Origin: UBA1926 sp002337215
GTDB taxonomy: Bacteria > Planctomycetota > Phycisphaerae > Phycisphaerales > UBA1924
Reading direction: 5' to 3'
DNA: 13,260 bases
Assembly: GCA_963973795.1 (NCBI GenBank)
Contig: CAXBAF010000050.1
Location: forward strand, 1-13,260
The number at the start of each line of letters is the position of its first letter. Within the stretch, counting starts at the first letter, position 1. Under the pieces are notes generated by a model. The model made no database searches. It was not told the DNA's origin and was given only the letters and a program-made list of their open reading frames with translations. Position numbers and translations under genes: made by a program. This document shows, one piece after another, positions 1-6,607 of the stretch.

Positions 1-4
1 GGAG

Positions 5-34
5 GTCCCCTCGCTTGCGCGAGGGGCTCTTTGT
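5..34 (+). repeat. REP-like hairpin repeat, copy 1 (left flank of RAYT)
   Basis: This is a 30-bp unit found again, base for base, at 619-648. Its core at 7-26 is a perfect hairpin with 8-bp arms CCCCTCGC and GCGAGGGG and a TTGC loop. It carries an asymmetric tail, CTCTTTGT, so its orientation can be read, and both copies point the same way. The tetranucleotide GGAG lies just before the hairpin foot (1-4). Known REP elements have a short tetranucleotide (GTAG or GGAG type) at this place, which the cognate transposase reads. The position beside a RAYT gene supports a REP identity; the number of genomic copies cannot be seen here. Confidence 0.75.
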
Positions 35-58
35 TGTATTCGTCGGTAGGCTTGGGTG

Positions 59-553
59 ATGGGGGTGCTGGCGTACTTTCTGACCTGGACGACCTACGGG
101 ATCTGGCTTCATGGGGCTGCGCGCTGGTCGGTCGATGATGAGCACAATCTGGTTGGTCGCGATCGATTGGGATGCGACGATGAACGCCTTGCGGCGTCGC
201 GTCGGGCGATGCGAGAGGATGCGTTTGTGCTCGATGCGCGGGGGCGTGGTGTTGTCGAAGCTTCGATCGTGGAACATGCGGATCGGCGGGGGTGGCGTAT
301 CGATGCGGTCGCGGTTCGGTCGAACCATGTGCATGTTGTTGTCGGTGCGTCGTCGCACTCGCCGGAGGTTGTTGCGGGGCAGTTCAAGGCGTGGGGGACG
401 CGTCGGCTTCGGGAGGCCGGGCTGATCGGGGATCGGACGCGCGTGTGGACGAAGATGGCGAGCACGCGGTCGATCCATACCGAGGCGTCGCGGGTTGCGG
501 CGGTGGACTATGTGGTGAATTTTCAGGACGCGGGGCGGGGGCGGTTTGAGTGA
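59..553 (+). CDS. REP-associated tyrosine transposase (RAYT, Y1/HUH family)
   Basis: The product (164 aa) is a single-domain HUH nuclease of the Y1 transposase (IS200/IS605-like) superfamily. The HUH motif is HVHVVV (His90 and His92). The catalytic tyrosine is most likely Tyr151 in DYVVNFQ, with a Gln five residues later. The N-terminal block LTWTTYGIWLHG, the KAWGTRRL block near residue 110 and VWTKMASTRSIH near 130 fit the RAYT subgroup. The family cuts and joins single-stranded DNA at REP hairpins. I chose the ATG at 59 because a TAGG lies eight bases upstream; a GTG directly before it would add one residue. All catalytic residues are present and there is no frameshift, so it looks intact. 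No partner gene is adjacent, and identical hairpins flank it on both sides. Confidence 0.9.
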   Translation: MGVLAYFLTWTTYGIWLHGAARWSVDDEHNLVGRDRLGCDDERLAASRRAMREDAFVLDARGRGVVEASIVEHADRRGWRIDAVAVRSNHVHVVVGASSHSPEVVAGQFKAWGTRRLREAGLIGDRTRVWTKMASTRSIHTEASRVAAVDYVVNFQDAGRGRFE

Positions 554-618
554 GGTCCTATGGCGAGCGACGGGTTAGGTGGGAGGGGAGGGTGTGGAGA
601 GAATGGGAAGGCTGGGGA

Positions 619-648
619 GTCCCCTCGCTTGCGCGAGGGGCTCTTTGT
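619..648 (+). repeat. REP-like hairpin repeat, copy 2 (right flank of RAYT)
   Basis: This is the second exact 30-bp copy, in the same orientation as 5-34. The hairpin core is at 621-640 (8-bp arms, TTGC loop), with GGAG at 616-619 next to its foot. It lies 65 bp after the RAYT stop. It also sits about 47 nt beyond the stop of the leftward lepA-membrane protein pair, so it could act as a GC-rich 3' end structure for that transcript, although no U tract follows on that strand. The rest of 554-686 holds no convincing gene. Confidence 0.75.
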
Positions 649-686
649 GGAGTACGAGCGGGTTTTCTTGAGCTAGGGAGCGGGGT

Positions 687-1070
687 TCATTCGGGTGGAG
701 CCTTTGGGGTGCGTGGGCCGAAGGCGAAGATATAGATGGCTGCGAGCGAAGAGAGTCCCGTGGCGATGAGGTAGATCGTTGGGAGTTGTTGCTCGGCGAT
801 TGAATCGTTGAGTTTGTGATGAGAACCCCATGCGAGCGCTTGAGCGGGGCTCTCGTAGCGGTCGGTCTCTCCTGCGGACCAATCGTTCACATGGATCGTG
901 ATCTGGCCTTCTGATTCGAGGTATTCGAGTGTTGTTGTCAGCCCCTGAATGCGACGGACCACCTCTGAGTATTCGCCTTGTAACACTGCGTCGAAAGCAA
1001 GAAACAGAAGAATGGCTGTAGCGGCGATACACGCAAAGAACGGGAGTACTCCGAAGAAGAGCTGCTTCAT
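687..1070 (-). CDS. small two-helix membrane protein downstream of lepA
   Basis: I do not recognise this 127-aa product. A strongly hydrophobic segment at about residues 5-27 begins with MKQLFFGVLPFF. A second lies at about 98-117, just after LPTIY, and the tail is short and proline-rich. About 70 polar residues between them (including ESEGQITIHVNDWSAGET) probably form an extracytoplasmic loop; the orientation is inferred. The ATG follows the lepA stop with no gap (TAG then ATG), so it is probably translated by termination-reinitiation from lepA. No clear Shine-Dalgarno precedes it beyond lepA codons. The tight junction and full-length hydrophobic pattern support a real gene, but the function is unknown. 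Confidence 0.7.
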   Translation of the reverse strand: MKQLFFGVLPFFACIAATAILLFLAFDAVLQGEYSEVVRRIQGLTTTLEYLESEGQITIHVNDWSAGETDRYESPAQALAWGSHHKLNDSIAEQQLPTIYLIATGLSSLAAIYIFAFGPRTPKAPPE

Positions 1071-2900
1071 CTATTCGCTCGTGTCCAATACCGCCATGAA
1101 GGCTTCCTGCGGGATGTTGACGGATCCCACGGACTTCATGCGGTCCTTGCCCTTTTTCTGCTTCTCGAGGAGTTTGCGTTTTCGGCTGACGTCGCCGCCG
1201 TAGCACTTGGCGGTGACGTCCTTGCGGAAGCCCTTGATGGTTTCGCGGGCGATGATTTTGCCGCCGATGACGGCCTGGAGGGGGATCTCGAACTGGTGGC
1301 GGTCGATCTGCTTTTTGAGTTTGACGAGGAGTTGCCGGCCTCGCTGTTCGGCCTTGTCTTTGTGGGTGATGAGGGAGAGGGCCTCGACGGGTTCGCCGTT
1401 GATGAGGACGTCGACCTTGACGAGGGTTTCTTTTCGGAACTCGGTGACCTCGTAGTCCATGGTTCCGTAGCCGGAGGTCATGCCCTTGAGTTTGTCGTAG
1501 AAGTCGTAGATGAGTTCGGCGAGGGGGATCTCGAAGGTGATCATGTCGCGCGCTTCGGAGACGTACATCTGCGATTTGAAGATGCCGCGTCGCTCGAGGC
1601 AGAGTTTCATGATGTCGCCGATGGAGGCCTTGGGGAGCATGACCTCGAGCTTGCAGAAGGGCTCGCGGATCTCGAGGATGGTGCCCATGTCGGGGAGGTC
1701 GGCGGGGTTGTGGACCTCGATCTCTTCGGGCTCGTTGTTCTTGCCGCGGATGAGGGCCTTGTAGGAGACTGTGGGGGCGGTCTGGACGATCTCGAGGTCG
1801 AACTCACGCTCGAGTCGTTCCTGGACGATGTCCATATGGAGGAGTCCCAGGAAGCCGCAGCGGAAGCCGAAGCCGAGGGCTTCGGAGTGGACGGCCTGGT
1901 AGGTGAATGCGGAGTCGTTGAGGGACAGTTTCTCGACGGCTTCGCGCATGTCCTCGAATCCCGAGCCCTTTTTGTCGGTGGAGGTCGCGGGGTAGAAGTC
2001 GCAGAAGACCATTTGGCGTGGTGGTTCGTAGCCTTCGAGAGGTTCTGAGGCGGGGTCGTGGTCGATGGTGATGGTGTCGCCGACGCGGACCTCGCCCAGG
2101 GTTTTCATGGCGGCGATGAGGTAGCAGGTCTCGCCGACGCCGACCTTGTTGACCTTGGTGGGCTTGGGTGTGTACTTGCCGAGTTCGGTGATGTTGAAGG
2201 TGCGCTCCATCTGCATCATGCGGATCTTGTCGCCGACCTTGAGGGAGCCGTCGAAGACGCGGCAGTAGAGGACGACGCCCCGGTAGTCGTCGTAGACGGC
2301 GTCGAAGATGAGGGCGCGGGTCTTGTCGGTGGTGGCGGGGCGGGGCGGGGGCATCTTGTCGCAGATGACTGTCAGCAGTTCGTCGATGCCCTGGCCTGTC
2401 TTGGCGCTCACGGCGATGCAGTCTTCGGCGGGGAGGCCCAGGACCTGCTCGACTTCTTCGGCGATCTCGGTGGGCCGGGCGGCGGGGAGATCGATTTTGT
2501 TGAGGACGGGGATGAGTTCGAGGTCCTGCTCGACGGCGAGGTAGGTGTTGACGACGGTCTGGGCCTCGACGCCCTGGGCGGCGTCGACGATGAGGAGGGC
2601 GCCTTCGCAGGCTTTGAGGGCGCGGGAGACTTCGTAGCCGAAGTCGACGTGTCCCGGCGTGTCGATGAAGTTGAGCATGAACTGCTCTTGGGTGCCGTCG
2701 GGGTAGGTGTGCATGTGCATCACGGTGACCGCGGATGCCTTGATGGTGATGCCGCGTTCGCGCTCGAGGTCCATCGAGTCGAGGAGCTGGGCCTTGGCCT
2801 CGCGATCGGAGACGGCGAAGGTGGACTGGAGGAGCCGGTCGGCGAGGGTGGACTTGCCGTGGTCGATGTGGGCGATGATGGAGAAGTTTCGGATCTGCAA
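1071..2900 (-). CDS. lepA: translation elongation factor 4 (LepA, EF4)
   Basis: This is a ribosome-associated GTPase (609 aa, usual length about 600). In the family it binds pretranslocation or stalled ribosomes and has also been linked to 30S assembly. Visible GTPase motifs are AHIDHGKST (10-18, P-loop), RGIT (49-52), DTPGH (80-84) and NKID (134-137). The EF4-specific C-terminal domain is present, with GGKIIARETIKGFRKDV and CYGGDVSRKRKLLEKQKKGK near the end. The frame stays open far upstream, but LepA proteins normally begin IRNFSIIAHIDHG. The only nearby start codon is a TTG at 2898-2900, giving (M)QIRNFSIIAH. The upstream extension is proline/arginine-rich and overlaps an opposing gene, so I excluded it. 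A TTG start without a strong Shine-Dalgarno suggests modest translation. The next gene starts directly at the stop codon. Confidence 0.96.
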   Translation of the reverse strand: MQIRNFSIIAHIDHGKSTLADRLLQSTFAVSDREAKAQLLDSMDLERERGITIKASAVTVMHMHTYPDGTQEQFMLNFIDTPGHVDFGYEVSRALKACEGALLIVDAAQGVEAQTVVNTYLAVEQDLELIPVLNKIDLPAARPTEIAEEVEQVLGLPAEDCIAVSAKTGQGIDELLTVICDKMPPPRPATTDKTRALIFDAVYDDYRGVVLYCRVFDGSLKVGDKIRMMQMERTFNITELGKYTPKPTKVNKVGVGETCYLIAAMKTLGEVRVGDTITIDHDPASEPLEGYEPPRQMVFCDFYPATSTDKKGSGFEDMREAVEKLSLNDSAFTYQAVHSEALGFGFRCGFLGLLHMDIVQERLEREFDLEIVQTAPTVSYKALIRGKNNEPEEIEVHNPADLPDMGTILEIREPFCKLEVMLPKASIGDIMKLCLERRGIFKSQMYVSEARDMITFEIPLAELIYDFYDKLKGMTSGYGTMDYEVTEFRKETLVKVDVLINGEPVEALSLITHKDKAEQRGRQLLVKLKKQIDRHQFEIPLQAVIGGKIIARETIKGFRKDVTAKCYGGDVSRKRKLLEKQKKGKDRMKSVGSVNIPQEAFMAVLDTSE

Positions 2901-2977
2901 CGCTGGTTTCCGTCCGTGGTAGAGACTCTGTGTCCGGTGAGGTGTGGGGGATGATACGCCGGGAAAGGGGATTCCTG

Positions 2978-3358
2978 ATGGAGATTCGCGGGGGGTCGGT
3001 TCACGGGATCCGGGCGGGGTTGCTGGCGGTGATCCGGGTGGTGGCGGTGGTGCTGCTGGCGTGGGGGGGCTTCCGCGTCGTGAGCCGCGTTCTGTTCGCG
3101 GTGCTGGGGAACGGCGACATCCGGACCGCGTGGACGGTGTGGACGGGCGCTGGGGAGAGCCAGGGTGTTTTTCAGGGTGTGCCGATGGTGATGGTCGGCA
3201 TTGCGCTGGCGGTTCTCGGGCGTCGGATCGTGGTGTGGGTGGTGCGTCCGCCTGAGTGGGGGTGCGCGTCGTGTGGGTATGCTGTCGCCGCGAACGATGT
3301 GGTGTGCCCGGAGTGCGGTCGGCGGGTCGGTGGTGGTAAAAGCAGGGGCGGTGGGTGA
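2978..3358 (+). CDS. membrane protein with C-terminal zinc ribbon
   Basis: The product (126 aa) has two hydrophobic segments, at about residues 12-31 and 66-88, followed by a four-cysteine ribbon: Cys96 and Cys99 in CASCGY, Cys110 and Cys113 in CPECGR. The tail after it is glycine-rich. The CxxCGY...CPECG pattern recurs in many planctomycete inner-membrane proteins of unknown function and probably binds zinc on the cytoplasmic face. I chose the ATG at 2978 because AAAGGGGA lies about eight bases upstream. An ATG at 2951 (preceded by GAGGTG) and a GTG at 2930 are in frame and would lengthen it by 9 or 16 residues. It diverges from lepA across 77 bp and is followed by a hairpin. Confidence 0.75.
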   Translation: MEIRGGSVHGIRAGLLAVIRVVAVVLLAWGGFRVVSRVLFAVLGNGDIRTAWTVWTGAGESQGVFQGVPMVMVGIALAVLGRRIVVWVVRPPEWGCASCGYAVAANDVVCPECGRRVGGGKSRGGG

Positions 3359-3406
3359 CGGATGCCGTGTTGCTGGTTCTGTCCGATCCGAGTTCTTGCG
3401 ACAGAA

Positions 3407-3432
3407 CACCGACCCGCATGGGCGGGTCGGTG
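3407..3432. terminator. hairpin between convergent genes, likely bidirectional terminator
   Basis: This is a perfect inverted repeat with 11-bp arms (CACCGACCCGC and GCGGGTCGGTG) and an ATGG loop. It lies between two converging genes that end at 3358 and 3469. On the plus strand GCTGTTTT follows a few bases after the stem; on the minus strand the T content is poor. The position and strength fit a shared terminator, and the imperfect U tract lowers certainty. Confidence 0.6.
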
Positions 3433-3468
3433 GCACGCTGTTTTACGGCTCAGATCTGGTCGGCAGAC

Positions 3469-4284
3469 CTATGGGCAGCCTGCAGTGAACAGGGTGACGA
3501 AGGCCTGGATGTCGGCGAGGTCGAGGATGTCGCTGGGGTTGGCGAGATCGGCGTTGCCCGATTCGAGCGGGTTGGCCGAGGTGAAGGCGGTGATAAACGC
3601 CTGGACATCGGCGAGGTCGAGCACGCCCTCGGGGGCGGCGGTGTCGGCGCCGTTGCAGCCTGGGGCGAGGGTGAGCGAGCCGTCGTAGGAAGCGGAGGCA
3701 GAACTGCTTCCGGGTTCGTAGTTGAAGACGGCGGTGGCGTCGTTGCGGAGTTGGAATGTGTAGTCGCCTGGCGGGAGGGCGCGGGTGAAGTCGAGGTCGC
3801 GGGGGGAGTCGGCGGCGTCTTCATCGACGAGGCGGTCGTTGTCGCCGTTGAACAGGCGGACCCAGGCGCGGGCTTCGCCGCTGGCGTCGAGTTGGGCTTG
3901 GACGCGGACGCGTGCGGTCTCCGCGACGCTGAAGCGGACGCCGAAGCGGGAGTAGGCGAAGCCGAGCCCGTAGCCCTCGCCGTCGCTGAATGCGCTCGCG
4001 GAGGAATTGCCGTCGGCGAGGAGCGCGGTGGTGGAGATGGTGGAGTTCTGTGAGGAAGAGCCTGACCCGTCGGCGGATTTGACGGCACCGAACCCGCCGG
4101 CGCCGATGAACCAGTCTTCGAACGGGAGATCGGGGAGCAGGTCGTCGGAGGAGAAATCAAAGCCGCTGAAATCGGAGGCGGAGCCCTGGGCGACGATCTC
4201 GCGGTCGTCGACGAGGAGGGTGAAGTCGGCGGCGAGGCCGGCGACTGCGGCGGCGCCGAGGACGGTCATGGCGATGGGCATCAT
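3469..4284 (-). CDS. secreted protein with C-terminal GC-type dockerin
   Basis: The precursor (271 aa) has a short signal peptide (MMPIAMTVLGAAAVAGLA, likely cleaved near residue 18). Its body is rich in Ser, Asp, Ala and Gly and predicted by eye to be mostly beta, including LPPGDYTFQLRNDATAVFNYE. The C-terminus carries two dockerin-like calcium-loop repeats, GVLDLADVQAFITAF (220-234) and DILDLADIQAFVTLF (252-266), and ends in Gly-Cys-Pro. Cys210 starts the module and Cys270 closes it, so a disulfide is plausible. This matches the planctomycete 'GC-type dockerin' family, thought to be a surface-anchoring or sorting tail; the receptor is unknown to me. The start ATG at 4284 has AAAGGGA about six bases upstream. 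The longer frame to 4443 lacks a signal-like N-terminus. Confidence 0.85.
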   Translation of the reverse strand: MMPIAMTVLGAAAVAGLAADFTLLVDDREIVAQGSASDFSGFDFSSDDLLPDLPFEDWFIGAGGFGAVKSADGSGSSSQNSTISTTALLADGNSSASAFSDGEGYGLGFAYSRFGVRFSVAETARVRVQAQLDASGEARAWVRLFNGDNDRLVDEDAADSPRDLDFTRALPPGDYTFQLRNDATAVFNYEPGSSSASASYDGSLTLAPGCNGADTAAPEGVLDLADVQAFITAFTSANPLESGNADLANPSDILDLADIQAFVTLFTAGCP

Positions 4285-4414
4285 GGTGTTCCCTTTCCGC
4301 CCCGGCGATGGCGTGCGGTGGGGATCGTTCGGATCCTGGTCCGCGTGTGCCGAATCGGGCGAGGTCCCGGCGTGGCGCGATCCCCGTCGTTTCTCCGGCG
4401 GGGTGTCGCGTCCG

Positions 4415-4443
4415 ATCGTATCGGAAACGGGCGCGGGGTCCAA
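4415..4443 (-). promoter_or_regulatory. candidate promoter for the GC-dockerin gene
   Basis: On the minus strand TTGGAC (4438-4443) and TACGAT (4415-4420) are separated by 17 bp. They match the general bacterial -35 consensus at 3 of 6 and the -10 consensus at 4 of 6 positions. This would give a leader of roughly 125 nt. It is a pattern match in GC-rich DNA only. Confidence 0.3.
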
Positions 4444-4457
4444 GCGGGAACTCGCGG

Positions 4458-5288
4458 TCAGGCCTTGATGGCGATGGCGTCGAAGACGGGGGGGACGGCC
4501 ACGAAGCGGTCGGGGTCTTGCGATGCTTCGCGCCAGAGGCGGAAGAAGGCGTCGGCGTCGGGTTGGGCGAGATGTCCTGCTTCGACGACGCGGGGGATGA
4601 TGGAGGGCCAGAAGGAATCGGGCCAGGCCCAGAGCGGGCTCGTCGGGAAGGCGATGCGCTGGGTGGCCTGAAACTCGGCGAGCTGGAAGCCGGCCTCGCG
4701 GAGGGCGCGGGGGACGTCGCCCATGATGTCGTTGCTGCCCTCGTTGCCTTCCCAGTATTCGAGCAGGGCGTTGATGGCTTTGGTGAAGACGGGGTCGCGC
4801 GGTGCGATGGACATGGCGCGCCAGTTGAAGTAGTCCTGGATGATGACCCGGCCGCCCGGCTTGAGGGCGGCGTGGATCTGGGCGAAGACGGTGTCGATGT
4901 CGGGGGAAAAGCTGAGGACCCAGCGGCAGTAGGCGGCGTCGTACGAGCCTGTTTCGTCTTCGGTGAGGACGGTTTCGAGTTGGTGGATGTCGCCTCGCCG
5001 GACCTCGGCGCAGTTGAGATCGAGGGCGGTCATGCGGTCGACGAAGGCGTCGATGTAGTTTGGTGAGCCCTCGATGCCGAGGACTTTTCCGGAGGGGCCT
5101 ACGAGTTCGGCGAGGTCGGCGGCGGCGTAGCCGGGCCCGGTGCCGATGTCGAGGACGCGGCTGCCGACGCCGATGCCGGCGCGGTCCCAGATGCTTGCGG
5201 CCTGGGCGGCCCAGAGACGGTGCTGGATGCCGAGGCGTTGGAGTTCGGTAGTGTCGGTGCCGAGGAGGTAGTTTTCAACGGAGGGCAT
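4458..5288 (-). CDS. class I SAM-dependent methyltransferase
   Basis: The product (276 aa) has a Rossmann-type methyltransferase core. Motif I is VLDIGTGPGYAA (45-56). The acidic residue that contacts the SAM ribose is probably Glu73 in VLGIEGSPNYI. The post-motif block YDAAYCRWVLSF and the motif LKPGGRVIIQDYFNW follow. The arrangement resembles the UbiE/MenG-like and small-molecule methyltransferase group, but residues 1-35 and the C-terminal 110 residues (WPDSFWPSIIPRVVE and on) do not let me name a substrate. It starts 27 bp after the stop of the preceding same-strand gene, so the two are probably cotranscribed. No clear Shine-Dalgarno is present. The dockerin gene follows 173 bp further on with its own leader. 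Confidence 0.88.
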   Translation of the reverse strand: MPSVENYLLGTDTTELQRLGIQHRLWAAQAASIWDRAGIGVGSRVLDIGTGPGYAAADLAELVGPSGKVLGIEGSPNYIDAFVDRMTALDLNCAEVRRGDIHQLETVLTEDETGSYDAAYCRWVLSFSPDIDTVFAQIHAALKPGGRVIIQDYFNWRAMSIAPRDPVFTKAINALLEYWEGNEGSNDIMGDVPRALREAGFQLAEFQATQRIAFPTSPLWAWPDSFWPSIIPRVVEAGHLAQPDADAFFRLWREASQDPDRFVAVPPVFDAIAIKA

Positions 5289-5315
5289 GGGGTGAGGTTA
5301 GGAGAGCACGCGGAG

Positions 5316-5831
5316 TCAGGAACCGCCGTGTATCCAGAGGATGGCGGCGGTGACCATCGCGGCGGCGATGATGGTGGCGCCGAGCAGTTTCTGGAGAATG
5401 GAGACGGCGGCTGTCGGCTTCGGGCGACGCGTTGCCCTGGGCATCGACGGGAGAGACTCTGCGACTCGGTGCGCGAGATGGGGGGAGAGGGGGGCGTAGC
5501 CCGGCTGGGATTCGCCACGGCGGGCGGTGTCCTGGACCATGGCGATGATGAGTGCGGCGTCGAAGGGGCTGAAGCCGAGATTGGCGGCGAGGCGGAGGAG
5601 GCGTTCGCGGCGTTCGGGGCGGAGGATGGCGGCGCGGCCGCCCTCGATCTGGGAGGCGACGCGGACGGTGAAGGCCCAGCGTGGGTCGGTCTGGTCGATC
5701 TCGGGGGCTGGGTGATCGTGGACTTGGGTGATGCTGCGGCGCGACGGGTGTCGCGTGGGGACAACACCCGCGTTGACAAGCCGCAACGCGGGATTGGGGT
5801 GCTGGATCGGATTGGCGTCCACGGGCGTCAT
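5316..5831 (-). CDS. C-terminally membrane-anchored hypothetical protein
   Basis: I do not recognise this 171-aa product. The N-terminal 45 residues are polar and proline-rich. A compact region follows (about 48-108), with DPRWAFTVRVASQIEGGRA, RPERRERLLRLAANLGFSPF and DAALIIAMVQDTARRGE; it reads as an amphipathic helical domain. A basic stretch (RATRRPKP) precedes one strong hydrophobic segment at about 148-167, with only four residues after it. The topology is that of a tail-anchored protein with its domain in the cytoplasm. The ATG at 5831 is preferred; an in-frame GTG at 5849 would add six residues, and neither has a good Shine-Dalgarno. The methyltransferase gene follows after 27 bp. Confidence 0.6.
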   Translation of the reverse strand: MTPVDANPIQHPNPALRLVNAGVVPTRHPSRRSITQVHDHPAPEIDQTDPRWAFTVRVASQIEGGRAAILRPERRERLLRLAANLGFSPFDAALIIAMVQDTARRGESQPGYAPLSPHLAHRVAESLPSMPRATRRPKPTAAVSILQKLLGATIIAAAMVTAAILWIHGGS

Positions 5832-6007
5832 CTGGGCGATACCATGCACACGCGGTGCCAGCGTGCCGGTCTCGCGGCTGCCGGGGTTTCGGCTCGCGTC
5901 GGGTTGTGGGCGACTTTCGTGGCGTCCTGCAGGGCTTGGGAAGAACGACCGATCTATGACTCGGATGGATGGAAAGACGCGGGACGCGTGGAGATGACCG
6001 ATAACTG

Positions 6008-6604
6008 ATGGCGACGACGCACGGTGAGAGTACGGATTCTTCGGTGAGCGATTCGATCGAATCGCTGCGGCTTGTTGCGCCGGGGCACAAAGACGACGCG
6101 ATCTGGAAGCTCGAGGTCATGAGCCGGCGGGGCCGGTTGCCCGGGTTTCGGCGAGTCGTCGGGGGCTTCTCGGTGGCGGCGCACGGGAACCCGTTCGACA
6201 AGACGTTGACGATGATGGCGGTTGAGGACGGCGGCGGCGGGTCGGATGGTGCATCGGTCGGTGGGACGGGCGGTGGGACGGGCGGGGGCGTGGTGTTCAG
6301 GCCCGAGCTGCGGATCGAGCGACGGATGCCCGCGATCGCTCTGGTGATCTTCGTGTTGACCGTGTTCCCGGGTGTTCTGCTGACCGACTCGTTCCTCCGG
6401 ATGCACCTCTCGTTTTACGAGAAGTGGACGACCGAGGGGCTCGTGACGTGGTGGTGGTACGTGCCGCTGACGGTTGTGAGCCTGGTCTGGGCGTGGTTCG
6501 GCGCGATGAAGAAATCGACGAAGACCGCCGGGGCCTCGGCGCGTGAGGCGATCGACAAGATCGCGGGCGAGTTGGATGGGCGGGTCGAGTCGCGGTCTTC
6601 GTAA
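6008..6604 (+). CDS. two-helix membrane protein with glycine-rich linker
   Basis: I do not recognise this 198-aa product. The first 70 residues are soluble, with a block IWKLEVMSRRGRLPGFRRVV and the pattern GNPFDKTL. A low-complexity Gly/Ser linker (about 74-95) leads to two hydrophobic segments at about 108-126 and 147-166. The second starts with three consecutive tryptophans. The C-terminus is a charged helix (SAREAIDKIAGELDG). GGAGA lies 13 bases upstream of the ATG, further than is usual. The gene diverges from the tail-anchored protein gene across about 175 bp. It ends three bases short of the convergent lipoprotein gene, leaving no room for a separate terminator. Coding character and composition support a real gene. 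Confidence 0.65.
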   Translation: MATTHGESTDSSVSDSIESLRLVAPGHKDDAIWKLEVMSRRGRLPGFRRVVGGFSVAAHGNPFDKTLTMMAVEDGGGGSDGASVGGTGGGTGGGVVFRPELRIERRMPAIALVIFVLTVFPGVLLTDSFLRMHLSFYEKWTTEGLVTWWWYVPLTVVSLVWAWFGAMKKSTKTAGASAREAIDKIAGELDGRVESRSS

Positions 6605-6607
6605 GAA

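Noticed and set aside
5..648. The 30-bp repeats as target-site duplications of an insertion sequence
   Set aside because: Y1/HUH transposases do not make target-site duplications, and each copy is itself a hairpin with a tetranucleotide foot, which fits REP elements better.
1..650. CRISPR array or toxin-antitoxin locus around the repeats
   Set aside because: There are only two copies 614 bp apart with a transposase between them, no regular spacers, and no paired small gene.
1296..2954. Two long plus-strand open frames opposite lepA
   Set aside because: Both are Gly/Asp/Val/Glu-rich antisense translations of a G-ending-codon gene, a typical artefact in GC-rich DNA.
2901..3419. Upstream extension of lepA by about 170 residues
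   Set aside because: The extension is Pro/Arg/His-rich, unlike any LepA N-terminus, and lies antisense to the zinc-ribbon membrane protein gene. The family start falls at the TTG at 2900.
4308..6008. Plus-strand open frames of about 250-260 residues opposite the methyltransferase and tail-anchored protein genes
   Set aside because: Their composition is that of antisense artefacts, and the opposite strand carries a clear methyltransferase with motif I.
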